Shown: in pieces, positions 50,832-61,974 of the stretch
Layout: every line of letters begins with the position of its first letter
Numbering within the stretch: the stretch's first letter is position 1
Source: Rotaria macrura
Lineage: Eukaryota > Rotifera > Eurotatoria > Philodinida > Philodinidae
NCBI GenBank assembly: GCA_900239685.1
Contig: OENT01000442.1
Span: 52,275 to 116,274 of the forward strand
Direction: 5' to 3'
Length of the DNA stretch: 64,000 nucleotides
The notes under the pieces: model-generated
The model's input: only the letters and a program-made list of their open reading frames with translations
The model's database searches: none
What the model was told of the DNA's origin: nothing
Made by a program: the position numbers and the translations under genes

Positions 50832-53187
50832 TTAACTACGAGTAAATTCTGTCTTGTGAAGTGCATCAATAATTATGTCCATATCATCTTGAAGAGAAAG
50901 AAAATGAAATGTAAACTTAGAAATGAATGTTGTCATCATACTTCTTAATGTGCGAACCATATTGACAATTTGTTTACTACCATCGACAACTTCCATCGTT
51001 TGTGTATATGGATTATAACGAATTGTAAATGGTCGTGGAATAGTCAATGCATATTGTCTATACGCATAGAATGAAATATGCAATAAGAAAATTTCATTGT
51101 CATAATATGATCATACCGTAGTTTTTCTTTAGCATCTTTAAAACTATCAGCTAAGAAATAGGTTGGCTGAAAATTTGTTATTGGATAAGCTTGTACAGCA
51201 GCACGAAACGGATCAAATGGAAGAATTGAAGGTTTATCCGTTAAACAATACTGAAGACAAAAAGATAATTGAATATGAGAAACAACATTAAAAAATCAAC
51301 GAATTTTACTCGCAATTCACCAAAAGATGATAAAAGTCCAGCTCCATAAGCTTTACGCTCATTGTTCTCCATACATAAACCAAATTCAACGGTAAACCAA
51401 TACAACGTTGCTATTATAATAAAACGATAGAAAAAATAATTTCAATATGAAACATGCTATGAAAACGAATTTTCTTTGCCGTAAACAGATTATTTTATTT
51501 TATTTTATCTTTTACGGCAACATATTTTGTTCACTATCCTTTTACTTTATCTCTGAAAGATACGATCAGAAACTTTTCTATAAATTTGGAAATAATGAGA
51601 TGATGCGTCGATAAAAACGATTTATGATTACATATCGGTAAGAATTTATGATCTGATATATAAAACTTCATGACTCTGTTTCGATCGTCTTTCTAGTTGA
51701 TGCGTATATAACAACATACAATATACCTAAACGTATAATATATTCATCAGGTGCACCTAAACTAGCCATGCCAATTTCTTGACTAAATTCTGCAAAATCT
51801 GGATCAGCAAAAAGTGGTACATGACCAAGAAGTTCATGGCAAACATCTGGTTCAGGCGTATACATAGGTACACTATGATGTCGAATGTATTGTGTTGAAT
51901 GAAATACACGAAAAGCTAGACCAGCAAGAAAATCACGTGATGATAAAAGGCCTAAATAGATCGATATGATTTGAGAAATTAAAGGTCAAGCCATTCGTAA
52001 CAAACCAGCAACTGGTCGAAGTCGAAAACCAGAGGAATCTTGAAGAAATTTCGAAACATCTTCTAATTGTGGAATATTTGTTTCATTGTAACCACAATTA
52101 TCAATCAGTAATGGAAATATATTATTAAATTCTTTGCATGCATGTGTTGGATAGAGTTGTGTTAATTCTTGGAAAACAGTTGCCCACGTTGCAATTTCTT
52201 GTTCATTATACGTCACATATGGTATTGCATGACCATGACGATAATCATGAGCAATATCGGCAAATTCTTTTCGACGTTTTCGATAGAGTATATCACGAAA
52301 ACCGGGATGATCAGCGTCAAGTTCAGCACCATATGAAAGTATACGATTGGAAAATTGATCAAGATCACGCATTTTTCTTGGAAACCAAGGAGCTAAATAA
52401 GAACGTTTTCTTCTTGAATGAAACAAGGTAATCAACTTGTTTAACTAACTTGATTCATTCGATGTTTTATGAGCATGTGAAAGTACATGAAGATACTTAG
52501 ATTCATCACGTAATTGTTTGATAGCATCATTTACACAACCCAAGGTATTATCACATTCAACATAAAATTCATGATCGGTCTTATTCCGACGAGATAATCG
52601 TGATTCAATATGTAATAAATTGATGCCATGTTTCTAAAAAATTTAAAAAGCCAAAGATAAAATTCTTTACTAGCTCTAAAGGAGAGAATCAATCATCAAT
52701 AAGTATTTACAATTACTGATTTATACAAGCAATTCAAAATTTTTTTGTTAGTTAGAGCGAATTATTAATAGAAGAGGACAAAGTACTTTATATTTTTATT
52801 GTTCACACCTGTTATAATAATGAAAGACTAAATAAATTATCTATATTATAATGAAATAAAATTGAAGAAAATTTTATTGAATCAAACTTTCAGGTCTTAC
52901 TTCAAAAACATGTAATGCTTTAGCTAAAGCACCCACTTCTTCATTGAGTGAAAATATCAGCGATTTTTTGTCAGAATTTTCATTATTCTAAATAGTTTAT
53001 TTATTTATGTGTCATTTCAATAGAAAAAGCGCAAACCTCGACCGAAACACCTCTCCCTGGTCGATCATATCTATTGCTTTCACCAGCCGGTACAGTAGTC
53101 TGCTAAGATTGAAAATTACGATAAATATCAATCGAACGATACTTTAATTTATTAACATACGATACAAACCTCGTGAACAGTACCCAT
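50832..53187 (-). CDS. PAH: Phenylalanine-4-hydroxylase
   Basis: Ten exons encode about 440 aa. An N-terminal ACT regulatory domain has [17 protein letters not shown] and [13 protein letters not shown]. The catalytic domain runs from [18 protein letters not shown] and LDADHPGF through QLEDVSKFL and [21 protein letters not shown] supplies the two iron-binding histidines and TVEFGLC the glutamate. It ends with the tetramerisation segment ([15 protein letters not shown]). The enzyme converts phenylalanine to tyrosine in the cytosol using O2 and tetrahydrobiopterin. It is closer to PAH than to tryptophan or tyrosine hydroxylase ([28 protein letters not shown]). In many invertebrates PAH also feeds melanin and dopamine routes. 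The catalytic residues are intact. The short first exon (MGTVHE) is less certain. Confidence 0.94.
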
Positions 53188-53638
53188 GATATCTGTTAAT
53201 CGAGTAAGTTTTATAATAATAATTTATTTATGAAGGATAATATAGAATCGTCGAACACACAAAAACATGATTGTTCTAAAAAAGAGATACATACATATAT
53301 TTTATTTTTCTTTTATTTTGGCGTCAGTCGGACGCAGACAAAGCGGTGAAGAGGGTTTAACTGAATAGATTGATAATGATTTTTCACGAGAAAATATAAA
53401 GAAGAGATACACGTGTAGTACAAATGCTGAACAGGCAACAGCTGATTACAAAGAATGGTTATAATAATAAGAAAAAGACCTCGAAATGACTGGTTTTGAT
53501 CAGTCACATCATGTTTGATTTAAAATTTTCTTTTCATTGATATAATTTAGTGTTCGAACAGACGTTTGAAACGACAACAGGTATTGTTACAATAGGAGAG
53601 AAGAAAAAAGAAGCACACAGCAAAATTATGAACAATGA

Positions 53639-55340
53639 TTAGTCTAATGTAATTGTTGCTGCTCGTCGTGTTTCAGTTGCATTCAATTGTGTTAATTGTT
53701 TGAGTTGTAATAAAACTTTTGCTCGATAGTTTTCTTCACGATCAAATGCTGGATTATCATGAACATAAATGCATTGTAGTGCTTGCATCGATTCAAGTTT
53801 ATTTAGTTCATCGGCACTTTTTATTTGATTATTATTAAACCACAGTTCTTTAAGATTATGAAGTAATTGAAGATTATCAAGATGTTCTATTTGATTTTTC
53901 GATACATCAAGAACAACTAAGTTGACATTAGAATCAAGATTTTCAATAACTTGTATACGATTTTCAGATAAATAAACTTCCCTCAATTGCATTAATGCAT
54001 CTAAGCCTTCAATTTTTGAGATTCGATTAGCACCCAAACCAAGTATGCGTAATTTTGTTAGTGTTTGTAAGTTTTCAATTTTTTCAATTTTATTTTTGCC
54101 AAAATGTAATTCTTCAAGTTGAACAAGTGCTTCTAAATTCTCAATTTTCTAAAAATAAACTCATGAAATTAAAAACAATTCACAGTTTTCAAATAGAATC
54201 AACTAACTTTAATTCGATTATCACCTAATTCAAGTACACGTAAATTAGTCAATGTTGAAAGATTTCCTATTGTTCGTATTTGATTATGAACAACATAGAG
54301 ACTTTCGATGTTGCTTAATGTAGATAGATTTTCAATAACAGAAATTTTATCTAAGAAAAACAAAAAAAGAACCATAATAAAATAAGATATCTTGTATGTT
54401 ACATACAAAAGTTCTGCATTAATTTTCTTTTCAGCCTTTTTACACAAGCCATGCATGTGAGTGTGTCAATGCTGAAGATAGAAAAATTACAACCTTTTCT
54501 ATACAATCAACAACGTTTCTTAAACATCTGTCGTCAGATTCAAGATCGATTCATTTGATTCTATTGTTATAGAAATATTCGATCTACACAAGCACCTCTC
54601 ATTATGATGATCAATACTGTGCTTCATATTTTATTCTTTTGCAAATGATTCGTTCAACTTTTATCCCACAAATAATATCAATTTATTAACTAGTTCTATT
54701 TTCTATATCGAAATAAACACCATTGTTTAATTAGTCGTTTATTTTATTTCTCTAGTCAATTTCGATTTTCAATTGAAGTATCTATTTGAAAGCATCACTT
54801 TAACTTGTTTGATCAAAGTTACTAGCAAAATCTATAATTCTTCATTTGACAAACTATTCTCTTTTTCTTGTAGTTTTTCTAATCTTCAACTTTTCTCTCA
54901 AGAGAACTATCTAGTTTATATGGCGAGTGTTTCTTGTTCTTGACTGAAAAATAAAATTTATGCAAAACTTCTAAAAAAATTCATTTTCACATACTGAATG
55001 ATAGATCAACCTGTTTCAATTGAGTCAATGTATCTAAACCTTCGATTTTTTCGATATGATTATCATACAGATCAATATGCTTCAATGTTGTTAGTTGTGA
55101 GATATTTTCGATTTTATTTATCAAATTTTGACGCATATTTAATGTTTCGATTTTGGTCAAACAATCAAGTCCTTCAATTGTTCGAAGACGACATGCAGTT
55201 AATTCAACAACGGTCGAATCTGGATCAACAACAATTGTTTCAATTGGTGTTTCGGGTTCATCCTGTTGTTGTGTTTGTTGTTGTTCTATGGTGTCACCAT
55301 TTGTTACTACATTTACGGAAATATTTTCATCATTCGACAT
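53639..55340 (-). CDS. PPP1R7: PPP1R7/SDS22, leucine-rich regulator of protein phosphatase 1
   Basis: Three exons (55340-54995, 54350-54208, 54148-53639) encode 332 aa. An acidic Gln-rich N-terminus is followed by a continuous array of about eleven 22-residue SDS22-type leucine-rich repeats, for example LRTIEGLDCLTKIETLNMRQN and IEKIEGLDTLTQLKQVDLSFN (joined across intron 1). The LRR cap ends in YRAKVLLQLKQLTQLNATE. SDS22 binds PP1 catalytic subunit and controls its assembly and nuclear or kinetochore localisation. Length and repeat number match the family. An upstream in-frame Met at 55397 would add a hydrophobic stretch unlike the family, so I chose MSNDEN. Confidence 0.94.
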
Positions 55341-55516
55341 GGCTATTTTATTATTGTCCAAAAATATAGTTACAAAGTATCTGAAAGGGAAGAACATCAG
55401 GAACTAAGTTTAAACAACATTTTATTTGATGCAGAACAAGAAAAGACCATTGTATGTATATATATATATATATGTATGTATATAAATGTATAAGTCAAAA
55501 CAATAGATAATTCATT

Positions 55517-56567
55517 TTATTGAACAGAATTTAATGTGAACGAGATTTTTTGTCGTGTTTTGTTTTTTCCTAAAATAAGATTTTGTTCTTTAGCATGTTG
55601 CTTTCCGAGCTGTCGTTCAAATCGTTCACGATCTTCCATTAAACGTAATTGTTCAGTACGTAGTTTTTCTTCTTCATCAGCCTTGAAAGTACAACAATAT
55701 TCATTTTCAATTTTTAATAAAAGGTATCATGAAATTCACTGTAGCCACACTTACAAGTCGTTTCTTAGCTTCAGTTACTTTACGTTCATTTTCAGCAAGG
55801 ATTGTCTCTAATTCTTCACGTTTTTTTCGTTCTTCTTCCTTCGAATACGATCGAGAAATCAGTGAACATACTGAATAAATTTTTTTATTTCAATTACTTC
55901 TTTGACAATTAATTTTCTCATTTCTTCATGATTCCGTTTCTCAATTTCGATTAACATTTGTTTTTCCATTGTTCGTTTTAATACATCAACACGTCGTTTA
56001 ACCTCATTTTCAATTTCATCTTTACGACGTTCAAGCTCTTCACGTACACGTACTTCAACAATATCTTTAACACGTCGATCGACTTCAGCCTGTATTAAAC
56101 TTTCACGAGTTTCTTTCTGACGCCTGTACAAAATAAAAGGCAAAAAGATAAAAATGAAACACAAACTTCAAAATAAGACATACAATAATTGTACGCGTTC
56201 TCGTTCTAACTCAGTTAGTCGATCGATTTCAGCCTTTTTACGAGATGCTAAATCATTTAATTCATTTAAAGTACTCTTTCGACTAATATTCAATGCTGAT
56301 AATGAATCTTGTCGATCATCATTTGATGATTCACTACTCGAACGATGATGAAATCTAAAAAATGCGATGTCATACTAAGAACATTTTACACATGAAATAT
56401 AAGTAATAGTCGTACCGTTGAGGTTTTTTTTCTTTATCTCGATCATGTGAACGTGATCTATGTCGTTTTGAAGAACTTGTTATCGAACGATCTTTGGATC
56501 TATTTCGATCATTTGAGGATTTACGTCTTTTATGCTTTTTGCTCGAAGGACTACGTGATCGACCCAT
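55517..56567 (-). CDS. ARGLU1: ARGLU1, arginine- and glutamate-rich splicing/transcription co-factor
   Basis: Five exons. The N-terminus begins MGRSRSPSSKKHKRRK and is rich in RS dipeptides, as in human ARGLU1 (MGRSRSRSS). The rest is a long, charged coiled coil of alternating Arg and Glu: EVDRRVKDIVEVRVREELERR, KDEIENEVKRRVD, EREELETILAENERK-type segments. It closes with ILGKNKTRQKISFTLNS, matching the human ILGKGKSRPKLSFSL end. The protein is nuclear; in vertebrates it binds U2AF2 and Mediator and modulates alternative splicing. The start chosen gives the conserved N-terminus; a Met six codons upstream is unlikely. It is the first gene of the minus-strand block. Confidence 0.93.
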
Positions 56568-58485
56568 CGTGTTGCAATTCAACACGAAATCTAAACAAAA
56601 CTAAAAATGAAATCATGTCGTTCTTAGCTTACTTGAAGAAAACGAAACAAAAATGAAAAATGAAAACGAATGTCAAGAGTAAAGAAAACTAACAAAGAAA
56701 AGGCATCTTTTATCATATCGGCATGGCCATGTTTGACAACGAACAACCTAAAAGAAACAGATAAATAATCAAATTTTTATAATGGCTTCAATAGAAATAA
56801 CAAGAAATAGATGTACATACCTACTATACACCCTGTAAATGGTCAAAAAATTCAACATAAGGCAAACAATTTACGAAAGAAATACTCAACTCTATACTTA
56901 AATGTGTATTATTTATTCAGTTATTTCTGAAAAATGACGATGGATATCGACAAGAATACATTGCCTACGAACATTTTCTTTGTGATAATGACGAACACCT
57001 ATTTTTGATAATTTAGCATTAGGTAGAAGAATAATAAACGATAGAAAGAATCCTATGGCATCAATTCCGATAATGAATAAACTTCTGATAGGAAGCACAT
57101 AAAAAGTTCAATTTTCTTTAAAGTTACATGGAAGAGTTACTTCAATATATATTCGTACTGATGGTGTTTGTTCATTATTGTACGGTATGCCAGATCAACA
57201 ACATCGGACCAACAGGCATGCAGAAATTATTTATTGTTCATTTGAGCATTCATAATAAATATCCACGAGAAGCCAAAACTATCCACCTTGACTACATTTT
57301 TAAAAAGTAGAAACGTTTCATATGAAATGAGACGACGAGAGATCAATAAATAAACAAACAGACTGGTAGATAAAAATAATTTTGATTCGTTTTGAAGATT
57401 CACTTCGAATAGCATAAGCAACATATATCATGATATAGAGGGCAGCATCTTCCGCTTTTAGTTGAGATGTCCGCATTTAGTTTCGAACAGACAACATGTT
57501 CTCAACCTACGAACACTATAATAAACGATTGACAAACAAGTTGAATCTTGATATCAAACAGCTATTCACAGTGAAGTGGATTTCGATTTACGTACGTGAT
57601 GGCAGTACACACACAATTGAATATTGTATTCTTTTTTAATCATCATTTTGTTAATAGAATGGATCCGTAGAGTGCATTGTTCTAATTTAGATTAAGAATC
57701 TAATTGAACATTATTAGACTTCTCGAAAAAGATAATTTTGAAATAAACATTAATCTATTTAAGAAAATAGGTATAGCTATTTAAAAATGTGGCATTCTTG
57801 CGACATCATCGTAACTAAATTGAATACAGAAGCTTTTTGTTCTACCCACATGTTCAACACATTTAGTACTTCTAAAGTTGCAAGTCTCTATTGCAGCAAA
57901 GTGGACAACTTCTCATAGATTCAAGTAGCAACATACATTTTCTTTTTGTATCTCTTCAAGATTCAAATGAAATTTTATTTCTGGTATTGGAAAGGTTTAA
58001 CATGAATGTACTCTATATAATGATCTTTCCAAAAGATTTCACTAAAACATACATCGAGACTTCAAATAATTATTGTATAAGTAATAATCTTGATATCGAA
58101 AATAATATATTGGAGCTTCTTTTTGTCTCAAATTACTCTATTGTGTACTAAATTATTGGTAGGACACTCATACTGGAAATGAAAATTATTGTAATCACGG
58201 CACTTGAACGAGTTCTTGTTTTCGAGGCTTACGTTTTAATTATCTTATGTGGAAAATTTGAAGGGTGTGGGTGTGGATACGATCGTTCAATCGGATTCAA
58301 AAACAGTCGCTCCCACTACTGCATCCGTAGTCAATATTTGCTTTAATTTTTCCTCTCGGTTAAAATCAACTGTTGTGGCAAAAGATCGACATCCACTGAA
58401 GTTGTTCAAAGTACTACCAAACAAAATTTTACTCATGACGACAGCTAATATACTAGTAATTTTTTGTAGACTCTGACAAACCAGT
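56568..58485. other. 1.9-kb stretch upstream of ARGLU1, no supported gene
   Basis: Contains the ARGLU1 promoter. A minus-strand open frame ends at 56913 (hydrophobic, then HYHKENVRRQC) behind a possible acceptor near 57106. A plus-strand frame lies at 57128-57310. Neither resembles a known family or has convincing partner exons. Confidence 0.5.
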
Positions 58486-59304
58486 AGAGTGGTCAACCCT
58501 AATTCCATCACCATTTTCAAAAATTTCCAGTAAAACCTTCACATCTCTACTTCTGCTTATTCTTTTGAGAAAATTTTTGATTTCCGGAATAGAAAAAACA
58601 TTTCTCTATCGATTCATGTGCTTATTATTAAACAGCAATATGATATGAATTAACACTGAGTAAAAAAGAACAACCTACTTTCACTTTTTTCTTGTTCTGT
58701 TCTCTTCTTAATTCCATCACTACAGCTACTTTTCTTTCCCAATTACATTATTCACAGCAGAAAGAAAGCATTTTATGAAAAACCTGCATTTCGATCCTGA
58801 AAATGGCACCATTTTCGATGAACACTCTGATTATTAGATTCACCACGTTGAGCTCTATCGACTCATGTCCTTTTCACTATTTTTAAATGTAACTTTCATC
58901 TCTTTTTTATGAAAAAAAGGATCAACTTTTCACGTGATGTAATAATGTCGAGTAACTTTTTTCCATCACTCCAGCCATTCTTCTTTCCTTATTCCATCAC
59001 ACAATAGAAGATGCATGGGAAAATATTCACGATCACCAAAAAATTTCTTGGCGCTACTAAAAGTACAGAATTTCGAAACAAAGTTGACATAAGAAATGAA
59101 GCTGAATATAAAGCTCATCTGTACGTAGAAAAGACAGAAAATTTTTATATCGTCATTTAGTATAATTCCTCTGTATTAGTAGCAAGTGTTCTAAAATTAT
59201 CCCGTAAGCGAAAAAAACTCGGTAATCAAAATTTCATCCCGGTAGTGATAGTGTTTTTATTGTCAATAAATAATAATGAAAAATTATTAAGTATCTATAG
59301 ACTA

Positions 59305-59472
59305 TAGTAGCGGCGCCAGAAATTTTCTTGTGGGTGGGCTGAGCCCGCCAAAGACCATCTGTGATGCTGCCACAAAACATCGTGTTAAGGGCTTTTGAAA
59401 ATTTTCAGGGTGGGCTCAACTTCCTCTCGGGTGGACTGAGCCCACCCGAACCCAACCCTGGCGCCGCCACTA
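59305..59472. mobile_element. 168-bp MITE in the loop of the foldback element
   Basis: The termini are inverted copies of TAGTRGCGGCGCCAG (59305-59319 and 59458-59472) with one mismatch. The interior is GC-rich and has further inverted GGGTGGGCT/AGCCCACCC blocks. TAGACTA occurs on both sides (59298-59304; 59476-59482), suggesting a 7-8 bp target duplication as made by hAT transposases. No coding capacity. Confidence 0.8.
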
Positions 59473-60247
59473 AGCTAGACTACAACACAAGCATTTTTCG
59501 ACATTTTGAGAAATGAGCTTTTCTAAGAACGATAGCTTCAGTTAAGAAAGAGAAATCATTTCTTAGATTATAGAATTACGCTGATAGATTTTATTGAAAG
59601 CCAATTAATACTATGAAATTTACATGAGTAGAAATTGAAATTGGATCTACTTATTATCTCGCATGTAACATAATCACACAGTTGTGATTCTGCATTTTGT
59701 TCAATATTTTGTTTCCCATATTTGAGTAAAAACTCATCCTTTTTGTTACGACTTGATGAAAAAGAACGCTAAATGTAGAGTAAAAAGTCTTAGAAACAGT
59801 GTTATTGTTTGAAAAATGTAAATTCCGATAATAGACGGTCGAAATTTCCTGTCTTTTCTACGTACAGATGAGCTTTATATTCAGCTTCATTTCTTATGTG
59901 AGCTTTATTTCGAAATTCTGTACTTTTAGTAGCGCCAAAAAGTTTTTTTGGTGATCGTGAATATTTTCCCATGCATCTTCTATTGTGTGATGGAATAAGG
60001 AAAGAAGAATGGCTGGAGTGATGGAAAAAAGTACCTCGACATTATTACATCACGTGAAAAGTTGATCCTTTTTTTCATAAAAAAGAGATGAAAGTTACAT
60101 TTAAAAATAGTGAAAAGGACATGAGTCGATAGAGCTCAACGTGATGAAACTAATGACCAGAGTTTCAATGAAAAAACTGAAGTTTTTCAAACTGAAAAAA
60201 GGTTTCTTTCGTGAGCTCCATGTATTTTTGCTGGAGTGATGTAATTA

Positions 60248-61222
60248 CCCAGGTCGAGTAGAACGATCCGTAAACGGTCGTAAACGACACAATTACGGTG
60301 AAATACGATAGTCGTGACGAGCGATCGTTTACGACTTGTCGTATATGAGATCATCACGGGCAAATGCGGCCGTATTTAGGATGGTCGTTTACGGACCATT
60401 GCAAACGATAGCGTAACGGTCATGACAAACCACCCGTATCTCAATCGTATCTACCGTACGGTGCCAGACCATCTGAGAACACATTTTACTAGGATACTTA
60501 TGTCTTTTTTCTTAGTTCTTTTCGAACTGTACATATTATTGCGTTTTATTTTTATTCTGCTCTCCTTCGCGTGAATGACAGCGCCCTCTCTCCTACTCTG
60601 TAAAATGCGCATAAATTACACCAATCACTGTATATATGTGATTACAGCTCCAATGCTTTATTTCTCTACTTTGTACATTTTATTTTCGTTTAGGTTATGT
60701 TAGGGTATGGAGTCGACTAACGGTAACTAGAATTTATTTATATTATTTAATTTCAAATTTATTCTTTTACTTTACTTAATTTTTATCATATTTTAGATTC
60801 TATTATATTTCGATCTTCCCATCATTTTTATCTAATTTTAGATTTTCTTTNTTATTTTTTTTATTGTAATTTCATTTATTTATTTTTATTTAATAAATTT
60901 AATTTCGATCATATTAAATTTTTATCCGTTGCAAAAGACGTGGGGCGAGGTCTCAAAAAACTACGGGAAAACAGATCGTTTACTGCCGTACACAATAGAG
61001 AATACTATCTGTATACGGCCACTGTAATTCTTCATTAACGGCCGTTTACATCCCCGTATACGGTACGGACAAATGCGTCCGTATTACTGCCCCTGTTAAA
61101 ACGGGGTAATACGGCGCCGTAACGAGCCGTATTTTCATCGTAAACGGCAGTAATTACAACGTATCCTTGTCGTTTACGACCCTAAACGACGCCGTAACGG
61201 TGTCCGTTTTAATCGACCTGGG
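60248..61222. mobile_element. 975-bp TA-flanked element with CGTAAACG-rich subterminal regions
   Basis: It begins CCCAGGTCGA and ends with the exact reverse complement TCGACCTGGG. A TA dinucleotide flanks each side (60246-60247, 61223-61224). The outer 200-250 bp at each end are packed with CGTAAACG/CGTTTACG, CGTATACGG and CGTAACGG motifs in both orientations. The AT-rich core (about 60480-60950) contains one undetermined base at 60851 and no ORF. The insertion interrupts the right arm of the surrounding foldback element, whose sequence resumes on both sides. The TA duplication fits Tc1/mariner-type integration. Confidence 0.8.
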
Positions 61223-61652
61223 TAGGAATAGAGCAGAACGGAACAAAAAAGAGAGTAGGTCTCTTTGTTTTGTTCATTCCTTCCTCATATCTTATTGTTG
61301 TTTAATCAAAAATACATGAATCGATAGAGAAATGTTTTGTCTATTCCAGAATCAAAAAATTATTTGAAACAGACACCGGCAAGTTGATATATTTAAAGTT
61401 CTTTTAAAGATTTCAATTTGGTGATGCAATTAGGGTCGACCACTCTAACAAAGAAGAATGAGAATGATAAAAATTAAATACCATCTAAATTAGATTCCCT
61501 TTCACAAGTGATTGTTTCGGATAACAATGAGTGCCATTGAACACATACACTAGCGTCATTAGATATATTTTCGTTCACTTCAGAAGACCTCCAAATACAC
61601 ATTGTCATCTTCCACTTAAAATTTCGTAGACTTACGTGAAAAAAATTTGGGA

Positions 61653-61974
61653 CCCAGTTCGACGATAACTGACTTCGTATACGGCTGTAAACAACCGTTT
61701 AGAGTCGTATTACAGCGTTTTACATGGTCCAGTATTACGGTCGTATATCGACGTGTCGTATATGGACGAATACGATCGTATATGGAGGAATACGGTGGAA
61801 AATGGAAACCGTTTACGGATTTTGTATACGAGGACCATAAACGATGGTTTTTCTCTCCGTATTTCGTTGTATTTCCCCGTATACGACACGGAGGTATACG
61901 ATCGTAATACTGGACCATGTGTTTTGCTGTATTTCTCCGTATACGATCGTTTACGACCGTGCTTGTTCGACCTG
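61653..61974. mobile_element. Palindromic MITE related to the 60248-61222 element
   Basis: About 320 bp, forming one imperfect hairpin. The left arm (61653 to about 61815) and the inverse of the right arm (about 61838-61974) share ACATGGTCCAGTATTACG, CGTGTCGTATA and CGTATACGG blocks. The ends CCCAGTTCGA and TCCAGGTCGA resemble the CCCAGGTCGA end of the neighbour, as do the CGTAAACG/CGTATACG internal motifs. Open frames exist on both strands only because the sequence is palindromic. No clear target duplication. Confidence 0.75.

Larger units (their letters stand above)
58486..61445. mobile_element. Foldback DNA element with long terminal inverted repeats, twice interrupted
   Basis: The left end (58486-58512, AGAGTGGTCAACCCTAATTC...) is the inverse of the right end (61419-61445), with two mismatches in 27. 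The arms continue inward: 58486 to about 59158 pairs with about 59848-61445 once the insertion 60248-61222 is removed, giving roughly 620-670 bp per arm. Highly similar inner blocks include CGATTCATGT, GACATGAGTCGATAGAGC, GATGCATGGGAAAATATTC and CTACGTACAGATGAGC. The loop (about 690 bp) has no transposase ORF and itself carries a small MITE. Non-autonomous. Superfamily not determined. Confidence 0.85.

Noticed and set aside
56913-57098. Minus-strand frame with hydrophobic stretch and HYHKENVRRQC
   Set aside because: A possible acceptor exists near 57106, but no upstream exon or family could be identified. Kept only as a comment.
57128-57310. Plus-strand frame of 60 codons (INNIGPTGMQ)
   Set aside because: No homology recognised and no splice partners. 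Opposite-strand frames are equally open.
58287-58520. Minus-strand frame of 77 codons
   Set aside because: It straddles the foldback element's left end. No known domain.
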